Shown: positions 7,950 to 15,011, counted from the stretch's first letter. The stretch is 15,748 nucleotides of DNA from SCGC-AAA076-P13 sp965656035 (GCA_965656035.1 CBFHIO010000018.1:1-15748); one strand, 5' to 3'. Numbers and translations: made by a program. Notes: generated by a model from the letters alone, not told the origin.

Positions 7950-9725
7950 ATGTCTATACCATCAAGCTTTATTGACCGATTACTTTCCACAGTTAGCATT
8001 GTTGATATTATCAATCGAAGAGTCCAGCTCGACCGATCTGGGGGCAGATATAAAGCTAAATGTCCTTTTCATGGTGATGGGAATGAAAAAACACCGTCAT
8101 TTGTTGTGTATGAAGATACTGGTTCATATCATTGTTTTGCCTGCAAAGCTTCAGGTAATGCTATTAACTTTTTAAGAGAATATGACGGTATTGATTTTAT
8201 GGAATCAGTTGAAATTTTAGCAGCATCTGTTGGCATGGAGGTGCCAAAACAAGAAAAGCCAATAGATTTAACAGATGCAATAAATATAAACACTCAGGCA
8301 GCAGAAATTTTTAAAGATCAATTAAGAGGGCCTCAAGGAAAAAATACTATCGACTATTTAAAAAGTAGAGGCATCAGCGGTGAAACCGCAAAATTTTTTG
8401 AGCTTGGCTATTCAGTTGAAAAAAATCCATCGCTTTATAGCATTTTATCTCCAAAATATAGCTCAGATGACCTTGTGGATTCTGGTCTTTTTGGCACTAA
8501 TGATAATGGAGATATGTATGATCGCTTTAGAGATAGGCTAATGTTTCCAATAAGAAATATCAAAGGAGAGCATATAGCTTTTGGGGGAAGATTGATTGTT
8601 GATAAGGATAATCAAGCAAAGTACTTAAACTCGCCTGAAACAAAAACATATAAGAAAAAATATGAACTTTATGGTTTATATGAAGCAAGGCTTGCAGAAA
8701 AAAGACCAAAGGCACTTTTTTTAGTTGAGGGATATATGGATGTTATTGGGCTGCATCAGCATGGTATAAAAAATGCTGTTGCCTCATCAGGAACCGCTTT
8801 TACCCCTGAACAACTTCGAAAAATTCTAAGCTATACCAACGATATATATATAGTATTCGATGGAGATGAGGCTGGTCAAAAGGCATCCTGGAGAGCCGTC
8901 GAAAATGCCTTGCCTTTACTAAGAGAGGATATTCGAATGAGCTTCATATTTTTAAAGTCTGGAGATGATCCAGATAGTTATATAAAAAATAAAGGTAAAG
9001 ATGCTTTTTTAAAGCTTGCAGATGAAGCTATGTCTTTTTCAGAGTATTTTTTAAATACTATAAAAAAACAAGATGATCTCTCATCAGTCGAAGGAAGGTC
9101 GAGTGTTGCTCAGTTTGCGGTTCCTTTGGTTGATAAAATCGTAAACCCAACTTTAAGAGAGGCATATATAAGCGAGATTAGCCATATTTGTGATTTAGAT
9201 TTTGGCAAATTACTCAATGGTGTGATTAACACTATCCCTGAAAATGTAAAACAAGAAGAACCAGTCAAGCAAGTTCCCAGCTCTGTAATCAGGAAGTCAG
9301 TTCTTGGCGTTTTTACAGTCTTAATTCAACATCCAAAATTAGCTGCAGAAAGATCTTTTAATCTTATTAAAACAAATTCAAAATATTTATTTTTAAATGA
9401 TTTAAGAGGATTTTATAGAGAGAATCCTGCTTCATCGCCTTCAATAATTTTTGAACAGATAGAAAATGAAAAGATAAAAAATTTGTTTGGCGAAGCGTTA
9501 GTTTCTGAAATAAAACTTTCTGAAGAAAATGCAAAGAAAATGCTTAAAGATTGTATTGAAATAATTTCAAAATCTGAAAAAGATAGACAGGAGACACTAA
9601 AAGAAAAGTATAATATGCATGAAATAACATCTGCTGAAAAAAGAGAGCTGCAACAGATAATCCTTAAAAAAGATGAAATGTCAGAAGAAGATCAGATTTT
9701 ATTAAAAAATTTAAGCTCAAAATAG
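7950..9725 (+). CDS. dnaG: DNA primase
   Basis: Makes RNA primers at the replication fork. The 591 residues compare with 581 in E. coli. Seen: N-terminal CHC2-type zinc-binding domain with C38, H41, C62 and C65 (KCPFHGDG ... YHCFACKASGNA); the RNA polymerase core domain with RLMFPIRNIKGEHIAFGGR; the Toprim catalytic acids E260 (LVEGYMDV) and D304/D306 (VFDGDEAG), matching E. coli E265, D309 and D311; and a C-terminal region of about 150 residues, charged and helical, that would bind the DnaB helicase. It starts 5 bp after ruvX with no clear Shine-Dalgarno. Unlike the classic rpsU-dnaG-rpoD macromolecular synthesis operon, there is no rpsU upstream; rpoD does follow. Confidence 0.98.
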   Translation: MSIPSSFIDRLLSTVSIVDIINRRVQLDRSGGRYKAKCPFHGDGNEKTPSFVVYEDTGSYHCFACKASGNAINFLREYDGIDFMESVEILAASVGMEVPKQEKPIDLTDAININTQAAEIFKDQLRGPQGKNTIDYLKSRGISGETAKFFELGYSVEKNPSLYSILSPKYSSDDLVDSGLFGTNDNGDMYDRFRDRLMFPIRNIKGEHIAFGGRLIVDKDNQAKYLNSPETKTYKKKYELYGLYEARLAEKRPKALFLVEGYMDVIGLHQHGIKNAVASSGTAFTPEQLRKILSYTNDIYIVFDGDEAGQKASWRAVENALPLLREDIRMSFIFLKSGDDPDSYIKNKGKDAFLKLADEAMSFSEYFLNTIKKQDDLSSVEGRSSVAQFAVPLVDKIVNPTLREAYISEISHICDLDFGKLLNGVINTIPENVKQEEPVKQVPSSVIRKSVLGVFTVLIQHPKLAAERSFNLIKTNSKYLFLNDLRGFYRENPASSPSIIFEQIENEKIKNLFGEALVSEIKLSEENAKKMLKDCIEIISKSEKDRQETLKEKYNMHEITSAEKRELQQIILKKDEMSEEDQILLKNLSSK

Positions 9726-9747
9726 ATTGAATTAAAAAAATTCATCA

Positions 9748-9772
9748 CCAAATAGGGCTAATACATTTGGAG
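9748..9772 (+). promoter_or_regulatory. Hairpin overlapping the rpoD Shine-Dalgarno
   Basis: In the 58-bp dnaG-rpoD gap, CCAAAT (9748-9753) is complementary to ATTTGG (9765-9770), with an 11-nt loop. The GG at 9769-9770 belongs to the GGAG Shine-Dalgarno (9769-9772) that lies 11 nt before the GTG. Folding would partly hide the ribosome site. The stem is short, so the effect is uncertain. Confidence 0.35.
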
Positions 9773-9783
9773 TACTAGAATTC

Positions 9784-11598
9784 GTGGATAAGTTAAGTAA
9801 AAAAGGTTCAAAGATTGCCGAACTTATAGAAAAAGGAAGAGAGCAAGGTTATTTAACTTATGCAGATGTCAATGATCATTTGCCAGATGATATATCCGAC
9901 CCTGATCAGGTTGATGAAATTATTGGAATGATCAATGATTTGGGCCTTCAAGTCCATGAAACTGCACCTGATGCTGATGACCTATTGCTTGCTGAATCCG
10001 AAGAATCTGATGATATAGCTTTAGAACAAGCTGCTGAGGCTCTTGCAGCTGTTGAAAATGAAACTGGAAGAACAACCGATCCAGTTCGCATGTACATGAG
10101 AGAAATGGGAACTGTTGATCTGTTGACTCGTGAAGGTGAAATTGAGATTGCAAAAAGAATAGAGGAAGGTATGAGAGACCTTCTTAGTGCTAGTGTTTAT
10201 TATCCAAAAACCGTTGAGTACGTTATTGAGTATCATCAAATGGTCAAAGATGGCGAGAAAAAAATTAATGATTTTCTAACAGGTTTCTTAGAAGAGATGG
10301 AAGAGGTACCATCCGCTGGTCCAGGAAGTCAAAGAGCGAAGGAGGAAGCAGAGGCTGCTGAAGAAGCAGACGAAGAGGTATCTTCAGGACCGGACATGCA
10401 AGAAGTCCAAAGAAGAATGACAAATCTAAAACGTCAATACAATAAAACTCTAAAGGTTATTGAGTCAAAAGGTAGACATTCAAAAGAAGCTAATGCTGAA
10501 TATAAAAAATTGGGTGAGATATTTCAGTTCCTTAAATTTAGCCCAAGAATGTTTGATGATATTGCCGCAATAGCGAGATCGGGTTTAAGCAGAATAAGAG
10601 AAAAAGAAAAATCTATTCAAGAGCAGCTTGTAAGAAATGCACGCATGCCAAGAAAAGACTTTTTAGCAAGCTATGTTGAAAACCTAACAAAAGTAAGATG
10701 GGTTGATTCTCTAATGAAAGAGAAAAAATATAAAAAAGACCTTCTTAAAAAAGTGAAACAAGACGTTGTTATTGCTCAGAAAGATATCATTGAGCTCGAG
10801 CAACAAGTTGGTCTTAGCGTAAAAGAAATTAAAGAAATTAATAGAAATATGTCTATGGGTGAAACCAAAATGAGACGAGCAAAAAAAGATATGGTTGAAG
10901 CAAACCTTAGGCTTGTAATATCTATTGCTAAAAAATACACCAACAGAGGACTTCAGTTCCTAGATCTTATTCAAGAGGGGAATATTGGTCTTATGAAAGC
11001 GGTCGATAAGTTTGAATACAGAAGGGGTTATAAGTTTTCTACATATGCAACTTGGTGGATAAGACAGGCAATTACTAGATCTATCGCTGATCAGGCAAGA
11101 ACGATAAGAATCCCAGTGCATATGATAGAAACAATTAACAAATTAAATCGAGTATCTCGTCAGATGATGCAGGATATGGGTAGAGAGCCCACACCAGAAG
11201 AATTAAGTAAAGAGCTTGATATGCCAGAGGATAAGGTAAGAAAAGTCCTTAAAATTGCTAAGGAACCTATTTCGACGGAAACACCAATCGGAGATGATGA
11301 GGATTCAAGCCTGGGTGATTTTATTGAAGATACGGTTATTGAATCCCCATTAGAAAATGCTACTGAAGATAGCCTGCATTTTGCAACTGATGACGTTTTA
11401 GCATCATTAACTGCAAGAGAAGCAAAAGTTCTTAGGATGAGATTTGGCATCGGCATGAATACTGACCATACTCTTGAAGAAGTTGGAAAACAATTTGATG
11501 TTACTAGAGAAAGAATAAGACAGATTGAAGCTAAAGCCTTAAGAAAATTAAGACATCCTAGCAGATCTAGTCATTTGAAAAGCTTTCTAGACGATTAA
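9784..11598 (+). CDS. rpoD: RNA polymerase housekeeping sigma factor (sigma-70)
   Basis: Primary sigma factor directing RNA polymerase to -10/-35 promoters. The 604 residues compare with 613 in E. coli. Seen in order: region 1.1 (1-80), region 1.2 (98-130, TTDPVRMYMREMGTVDLLT), a long non-conserved region (131-370) with an acidic Glu/Ala-rich stretch around 185-200, regions 2.1-2.4 (370-447, ending IRQAITRSIADQARTIRIP), region 3 (448-525), and region 4 (535-604) with the helix-turn-helix EEVGKQFDVTRERIRQIEAK. The start is GTG at 9784 with GGAG 11 nt upstream; no in-frame ATG lies nearby. It follows dnaG by 58 bp. Its stop is 2 bp from the stop of the convergent YrbL-like gene. Confidence 0.98.
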   Translation: MDKLSKKGSKIAELIEKGREQGYLTYADVNDHLPDDISDPDQVDEIIGMINDLGLQVHETAPDADDLLLAESEESDDIALEQAAEALAAVENETGRTTDPVRMYMREMGTVDLLTREGEIEIAKRIEEGMRDLLSASVYYPKTVEYVIEYHQMVKDGEKKINDFLTGFLEEMEEVPSAGPGSQRAKEEAEAAEEADEEVSSGPDMQEVQRRMTNLKRQYNKTLKVIESKGRHSKEANAEYKKLGEIFQFLKFSPRMFDDIAAIARSGLSRIREKEKSIQEQLVRNARMPRKDFLASYVENLTKVRWVDSLMKEKKYKKDLLKKVKQDVVIAQKDIIELEQQVGLSVKEIKEINRNMSMGETKMRRAKKDMVEANLRLVISIAKKYTNRGLQFLDLIQEGNIGLMKAVDKFEYRRGYKFSTYATWWIRQAITRSIADQARTIRIPVHMIETINKLNRVSRQMMQDMGREPTPEELSKELDMPEDKVRKVLKIAKEPISTETPIGDDEDSSLGDFIEDTVIESPLENATEDSLHFATDDVLASLTAREAKVLRMRFGIGMNTDHTLEEVGKQFDVTRERIRQIEAKALRKLRHPSRSSHLKSFLDD

Positions 11599-11600
11599 GC

Positions 11601-12239
11601 TTATTTCCAACTACCTTTTCGGCCTGTTATATCCCAGTTAATGCGTGATTGCATTAACTCGATTCGTCTTTCTACATATCTTCTTGCAAAAAAATCATTG
11701 ATATGTGTGAAAGGTAAATAAGACTTAGAGCCCAAGCCATCAATAATTTTTAAGGCAATTTTGTTGTTTTCATAACCAAGAACTATGTTATGAGGAATAA
11801 TATTTTTTGTAAGTACTAGAGATGACCTCAGCCATGACTCAAAATCTTTTAGAGCCTCTTGAATTTCATCGGTCATACCATTGCTAGACAGATATTTTTC
11901 TAATGTAATTGCAATGTTGTTTTTATTATCTCTAATTAACTCGGTCTCAGACGCTAAACCAATTGACGTTTCAACCATCCCGTACCATCTTGCAAGATGT
12001 TTCCATTTATCAGGATTATCTTTTTTTAATGCTCTTTGCGCATAAGCTTTTTGTTCACGAATATTATCATCAAATGTTGTTTGTCTTCTGAACTTCTTAT
12101 ACCAAGGAGCATTTTGCTTGACCATCTTTGATCGATCTTTAATTGTTACCTTTAAACAACGATTAGCATTTTCAGGATGCACATAACATCTTCTATTGCC
12201 TCCTTCAGCAAAAGGATCGATCCCATCGAGTTTAATCAT
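11601..12239 (-). CDS. YrbL-family (PhoP-regulatory-network type) protein
   Basis: Resembles E. coli YrbL, a protein named for its control by PhoP and whose biochemical role is not settled; the family is considered a distant relative of the protein kinase fold. Seen: a YrbL-like N-terminus MIKLDGIDPFAEGGNRRCYV followed by HPENANRCLKV, where G13-G14 and K30 resemble a nucleotide-loop and lysine pair; WYGMVETSIGLASETELI; and a later stretch NIIPHNIVLG ... KIIDGLG, like a degenerate kinase catalytic and metal-binding loop. The 212 residues match the family length. There is no Shine-Dalgarno; TATTAT (12251-12246) ends 7 nt before the ATG, suggesting a leaderless mRNA. It converges on rpoD with a 2-bp gap. 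Confidence 0.8.
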   Translation of the reverse strand: MIKLDGIDPFAEGGNRRCYVHPENANRCLKVTIKDRSKMVKQNAPWYKKFRRQTTFDDNIREQKAYAQRALKKDNPDKWKHLARWYGMVETSIGLASETELIRDNKNNIAITLEKYLSSNGMTDEIQEALKDFESWLRSSLVLTKNIIPHNIVLGYENNKIALKIIDGLGSKSYLPFTHINDFFARRYVERRIELMQSRINWDITGRKGSWK

Positions 12240-12245
12240 TTACTA

Positions 12246-12251
12246 ATAATA
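12246..12251 (-). promoter_or_regulatory. -10 hexamer of the yrbL-like gene
   Basis: The minus strand reads TATTAT, ending 7 nt before the ATG at 12239, so the predicted transcript starts at the start codon. No good -35 hexamer is visible at 16-19 bp spacing, which lowers confidence. Confidence 0.4.
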
Positions 12252-12283
12252 GCTTATTTAAGAAATTCTCGAGAGATAAAAGC

Positions 12284-12311
12284 TTCCCTAAATTATATAT
12301 TCTTATATAAT
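12284..12311 (+). promoter_or_regulatory. Candidate promoter of the tRNA gene
   Basis: A perfect TATAAT at 12306-12311 is preceded by a poor -35 (TTCCCT, 12284-12289) at 16 bp. It predicts a 5' leader of about 25 nt to be removed by RNase P. The whole spacer 12240-12344 is AT-rich and holds nothing else recognisable. Confidence 0.4.
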
Positions 12312-12344
12312 TGCTCGTTCTTAATTCGGTATCATCGATTAAAA

Positions 12345-12421
12345 GGGCCTGTAGCTCAGTTGGTTAGAGCAGTGGACTCATAATCCATTGGTCGTAGGTT
12401 CGAGTCCTACCGGGCCCACCA
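12345..12421 (+). tRNA. tRNA with CAU anticodon, probably tRNA-Ile2 (lysidine-modified)
   Basis: A 77-nt cloverleaf: acceptor GGGCCTG pairs with CGGGCCC (one G-U), D-arm GCTC/GAGC, anticodon stem GTGGA/TCCAT around loop CTCATAA, a 5-nt variable loop TGGTC, T-arm GTAGG-TTCGAGT-CCTAC, discriminator A, and encoded CCA. The anticodon is CAT at 12379-12381. Three readings are possible: initiator Met, elongator Met, or Ile2, whose C34 becomes lysidine through TilS to read AUA. It has a fully paired G1-C72, so it is not an initiator. It carries C4-G69 and C5-G68, known as positive elements for E. coli TilS, and the TGGTC variable loop and G27-U43 wobble of E. coli tRNA-Ile2. Ile2 is therefore preferred over elongator Met. 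Confidence 0.92.
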
Positions 12422-12427
12422 GACATG

Positions 12428-12468
12428 AATGCTTTAAAATCAATATTTTTAGGGCATTTATATTTTTT
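12428..12468 (+). terminator. Rho-independent terminator after the tRNA
   Basis: A 12-bp stem (12428-12439 with 12447-12458, AATGCTTTAAAA against TTTTAGGGCATT, including two G-U pairs) closes a 7-nt loop and is followed by TATATTTTTT (12459-12468). The T-run is on the plus-strand side only, so it serves the tRNA and not the aquaporin gene, which ends at 12472. Confidence 0.7.
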
Positions 12469-12471
12469 AAA

Positions 12472-13110
12472 CTACTTTAAATAAATTAATTTATATAATA
12501 CAAAAGCTAGAATTCCACCAATACACTGAGCAATACAAAATAAAAAAACATTTTCTGGACTTATGCCCGCAAAAGTGTCAGAAAACATTCTACTTATTGA
12601 TGCTGCCGGGTTTGCAAATGATGTCGAAGATGTAAACCAATACGCTGCTCCAATATATGCTGCAACTGATGAGGCTGTATTCTTAGAAGATGAAATCAAG
12701 ATAACTAAAACCAATCCGAATGTTGCAAAAATTTCGCTTACAAAAATATTTGCCCCCGATCTTTGGTTAACTGAAAATTGAATTACGTCCAGGCCAAATA
12801 AATAGTTTATTAATAAAACTCCAAATATTGCTCCAGCTATTTGTAAAAAAGCATAAATAATTAGATCTTTAAAAGATAATTTGCCATTTAAAAACATTAC
12901 CATTGAAACGACAGGATTGAAGTTAGCGCTATATTTTTCAAAAGTAATAATCAAAAAATATAGTGCAAAAACTGTAGCTATTGTATTGACCAAAAGAATA
13001 ACCCCATCATTATTAGGGCTTAAGTTTTGACCCATGATCCCAGATCCAACTACTGCAGCAAATAAAAATCCTGTACCAATAAACTCAGAAATATATTTTT
13101 GTATGTTCAT
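12472..13110 (-). CDS. Aquaporin / MIP-family channel
   Basis: Six-helix membrane channel of the major intrinsic protein family, 212 residues, very hydrophobic. Seen: start FIGTGFLFAAVVGSGIMG; first half-helix box N65-P66-V67 (SANFNPVVSM) instead of NPA; second box N167-P168-A169 in TSFANPAASISRMFSDTFAG. The arginine that directly follows NPA in water-selective AqpZ is Ala170 here, so the selectivity filter is non-classical and the channel may pass solutes other than or besides water (for example small uncharged molecules). Family members with NPV and FANPA boxes are often annotated simply as aquaporin-family proteins and some lie in arsenic operons; no ars gene is seen here. It is divergent from phoD with an 85-bp shared region. 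It could be called aqpZ-like, but that would overstate the function. Confidence 0.88.
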   Translation of the reverse strand: MNIQKYISEFIGTGFLFAAVVGSGIMGQNLSPNNDGVILLVNTIATVFALYFLIITFEKYSANFNPVVSMVMFLNGKLSFKDLIIYAFLQIAGAIFGVLLINYLFGLDVIQFSVNQRSGANIFVSEIFATFGLVLVILISSSKNTASSVAAYIGAAYWFTSSTSFANPAASISRMFSDTFAGISPENVFLFCIAQCIGGILAFVLYKLIYLK

Positions 13111-13121
13111 GATTTACGTAC

Positions 13122-13130
13122 TTTATAATA
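13122..13130 (-). promoter_or_regulatory. -10 region of the aquaporin-family gene
   Basis: The minus strand reads TATTATAAA (13130-13122), offering overlapping TATTAT and TATAAA hexamers. Depending on which is used, the leader would be about 5-8 nt, too short for a normal Shine-Dalgarno. No clear -35 is seen. Confidence 0.4.
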
Positions 13131-13155
13131 AATAAATTTATAAACTAACACCTAA

Positions 13156-13175
13156 TTGTGACATTATTTTCACAA
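13156..13175. promoter_or_regulatory. Perfect palindrome TTGTGA-N8-TCACAA, candidate operator
   Basis: A 6+6 bp perfect inverted repeat with an 8-bp centre lies between two divergent genes. The half-sites match those of CRP/FNR-superfamily sites (TGTGA/TCACA), but CRP spacing would be N6. Its right edge is 8 bp upstream of the phoD -10 hexamer, and it lies just upstream of the region expected for the channel promoter, so one regulator could affect both. Confidence 0.5.
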
Positions 13176-13183
13176 AATCAAGA

Positions 13184-13189
13184 TATAAG
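13184..13189 (+). promoter_or_regulatory. -10 hexamer of the phoD-like gene
   Basis: TATAAG ends 7 nt before the ATG at 13196, predicting a leaderless transcript. GTGACA (13158-13163) would be a -35 only with a 20-bp spacer, which suggests dependence on an activator or an alternative -35. Confidence 0.45.
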
Positions 13190-13195
13190 ATAAAT

Positions 13196-14791
13196 ATGCA
13201 AAGAAGATCCTTTCTAAAATTTTTTACTTTCTTATTAACTTTTTTTAGTTTTAAGCTAAGTTCAAGCAATAACAAAGAAAAAATTTTATTCAATCATGGA
13301 GTTGCAAGTGGCGATCCTACAAATACTAACGTAATTATTTGGACGAGAATATCAAAGATCTCCAATACATCAGTAAATGTTAATTGGGAGATATCTGATA
13401 ACAAAAACTTTAAAAAAATTATATCTTCAGGAAAAACAAAAGCTTCAGCTCATAAAGATTTTACTATAAAGGTAGATGCAAGAATTCCAGAAAAATACAA
13501 TGGCTCTCAAATTTTTTATAGATTCGTATGTAATAATTACTTCTCTCCTGTTGGTTCTACCATTACCCTACCTATCGATAACCCAGATCTTTTTAATATA
13601 GCATTTTGCAGTTGCTCTAATTATCCTGCTGGATTTTTTAATGCTTATAAGGAAATGGCTAAAAACAAAGATATTGATCTTGTTCTTCATTTAGGTGACT
13701 ACTTATATGAATACGATAAAGATGGTTATGCATCTGAAAACTCAAATGAATTAAATAGAGTTAGTATTCCATCAGATGAAATAATTTCTCTTAACGATTA
13801 CAGGCTTAGGCATGCACAATACAAAACAGACCAAGATCTTCAGTTACTGCATAAAAACAAACCAATGATTGTTGTTTGGGATGATCATGAGTTTACCAAC
13901 GACACATGGAAAAGCGGTGCTCAAAATCATTCAAGAGATGAAGGAAATTTTCTTAGTAGAAAGATAAACGCCTTAAAAGCATATTATGAGTGGATGCCGA
14001 TAAGAGAAAGTAGTAATAAAACAAATATTTGGAGAAGTTTTGAAGTAGGAAATTTATTTCAATTGTTAATGTTGGATACAAGACTGATATCCAGAGATAA
14101 ACAACTGGATATAAATGATTTTTATACAGACGGTGTATTTGACTATGAATCTTATAAAAAGGCTCTAAAAAAGCCAAGAAAGCTTTTAGGCAATAAACAA
14201 TTTAGTTGGATCAAAAATACACTTGATAAGAAGTACAAGTGGTCAATATTTGGTCAGCAAATATTAATTGGACCACAATATTTGCCTGATGCACTTAAAA
14301 AAATTGATAAATCATTAATTCCTGAATATATGCACATATATCTTCAACTGGCTGGAAAAAAATTACCATGGAATACTGATCAATGGGATGGGTATCCAAA
14401 AGAAAGAGAAAAATTTTATAAAATAATTCAGAACTCACAATCAAATATTATTTTAGCTGGCGATACGCACTCATCTTGGTTATCTAATTTATATGACGCC
14501 AAAGAAAATTTTATAGGCATTGAGATAGGAGCACCGTCAATATCATCACCAAATGGGGTTGATTTATTTGGAGACTATGCCAACCAAATCGATAATCAAT
14601 ATCTGGACGAAAACGATAATTTAATTTACACAAACAGTTCTTTTAAAGGTTATGCTCTGTTGTCACTAAATAAAGAAAGTGCAAGAGTTGTTTATAAATA
14701 CGTTTCAACAGTAAAATCAGTTGATTATAAAAATATTGAATCCCCCGCTTTTGATATTCAGCATAATCAACCTATCAAAATTAATGCTTAG
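13196..14791 (+). CDS. phoD: PhoD-like alkaline phosphatase/phosphodiesterase, Tat-exported
   Basis: Predicted periplasmic metallophosphatase releasing phosphate from organic phosphomono- or diesters. Seen in 531 residues: an N-terminal twin-arginine motif (QRRSFLK, R3-R4) before a hydrophobic stretch to about residue 20, as needed for folded export with bound Fe/Ca; the PhoD N-terminal domain FNHGVASGDPT and VIIWTR (33-51); CSCSNYPAGFFNAYKEMA; then metal-site motifs HLGDYLYEY (D168), VVWDDHEFTNDTW (D229-D230-H231) and ILAGDTHSSW (D423, H425). No clear Ala-x-Ala cleavage site is visible. There is no Shine-Dalgarno. It shares a divergent region with the channel gene. The family is known for phosphorus acquisition in marine bacteria; phosphate control here is not shown, as no clear Pho box was found. 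Confidence 0.9.
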   Translation: MQRRSFLKFFTFLLTFFSFKLSSSNNKEKILFNHGVASGDPTNTNVIIWTRISKISNTSVNVNWEISDNKNFKKIISSGKTKASAHKDFTIKVDARIPEKYNGSQIFYRFVCNNYFSPVGSTITLPIDNPDLFNIAFCSCSNYPAGFFNAYKEMAKNKDIDLVLHLGDYLYEYDKDGYASENSNELNRVSIPSDEIISLNDYRLRHAQYKTDQDLQLLHKNKPMIVVWDDHEFTNDTWKSGAQNHSRDEGNFLSRKINALKAYYEWMPIRESSNKTNIWRSFEVGNLFQLLMLDTRLISRDKQLDINDFYTDGVFDYESYKKALKKPRKLLGNKQFSWIKNTLDKKYKWSIFGQQILIGPQYLPDALKKIDKSLIPEYMHIYLQLAGKKLPWNTDQWDGYPKEREKFYKIIQNSQSNIILAGDTHSSWLSNLYDAKENFIGIEIGAPSISSPNGVDLFGDYANQIDNQYLDENDNLIYTNSSFKGYALLSLNKESARVVYKYVSTVKSVDYKNIESPAFDIQHNQPIKINA

Positions 14792-14812
14792 CTAAAAAAT
14801 TATTTTAGTAAC
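14784..14812 (+). terminator. Weak AT-rich hairpin after phoD
   Basis: CTAAAA and TTTTAG (6-bp stem, loop AATTA) lie right after the phoD stop, with a further TTA/TAA pairing around a bulged G. There is no convincing T-run after it, so termination is uncertain. Confidence 0.25.
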
Positions 14813-14838
14813 AATTAAGTCCAAAAAATTTGCTTTGA

Positions 14839-14881
14839 TTTACATTATCTTAATTAGGATTTAACAAAAGTTTTGTTTAAT
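14839..14881 (+). promoter_or_regulatory. Repeat-containing promoter, copy 1 (small ORF)
   Basis: TTTACAT (14839-14845), six variable bases, AATTAGGAT (14852-14860), 15 bp, then TTTAAT (14876-14881, five of six to TATAAT). The same arrangement with identical spacing recurs at 15012-15054. The predicted start of transcription is near 14888, leaving a leader of about 28 nt that includes the Shine-Dalgarno at 14905. Confidence 0.5.
14863..14877. repeat. Inverted repeat inside promoter copy 1
   Basis: AACAAAA-G-TTTTGTT is a perfect 7+7 bp palindrome centred on 14870. It lies in the spacer just before, and overlapping by two bases, the TTTAAT -10 hexamer, where a repressor would block polymerase. 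The second promoter copy has no equivalent palindrome. Confidence 0.45.
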
Positions 14882-14915
14882 CTGCGCAATTTCTAATAAT
14901 TTTTGGAGAGAAATT

Positions 14916-14996
14916 ATGAGATTTTCGCTAGATGTAACTAGTTTTTTGATTATGTCATGCTATGGATTTCTAATTTTAAAATTTATAAACCTTTAG
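14916..14996 (+). CDS. Small 26-residue hydrophobic peptide, unknown
   Basis: Not recognised. It starts MRFSLDVTSF and continues with a hydrophobic run including LIMSCYGFLILKF, ending at TAG (14994-14996); about 15 of 26 residues are aliphatic or aromatic, enough for one short membrane helix from about residue 9 to 25, with Arg2 and Asp6 before it and Lys22 near its end. It has the clearest Shine-Dalgarno noted at a transcription-unit start in the window: GGAGAG at 14905-14910, five bases from the ATG. It is preceded by a repeat-containing promoter and followed 64 bp later by the metallophosphoesterase. It could be a small membrane subunit, a regulatory leader peptide, or a chance frame. The ribosome site and promoter argue for translation; conservation is untested. 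Confidence 0.45.
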   Translation: MRFSLDVTSFLIMSCYGFLILKFINL

Positions 14997-15011
14997 AAAA
15001 GTTTATTAAAT

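Noticed and set aside
12345..12421. tRNA 3' end as an integration site, with the aquaporin-phoD side as an island
   Set aside because: No second copy of the tRNA 3' sequence, integrase or mobility gene is seen downstream within the window, and base composition does not visibly change.
12345..12421. Initiator or elongator tRNA-Met reading of the CAU tRNA
   Set aside because: A paired G1-C72 excludes initiator; C4-G69, C5-G68, the G27-U43 wobble and TGGTC variable loop match Ile2 rather than elongator Met, although the latter is not fully excluded.
13151..13157. A third copy of the promoter repeat (AATTAGG on the minus strand before the channel gene)
   Set aside because: Only the seven-base half is present, TTTACAT is missing at the right distance, and the distance to TATTAT is three bases off; a seven-mer like this is expected a few times by chance in this much AT-rich DNA.
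13953..14177. Long minus-strand frame inside phoD, and similar antisense frames inside purD, coq7, rpoD and dnaG
   Set aside because: They overlap well-conserved genes completely, show no recognisable motifs, and are explained as shadows of the real frames.
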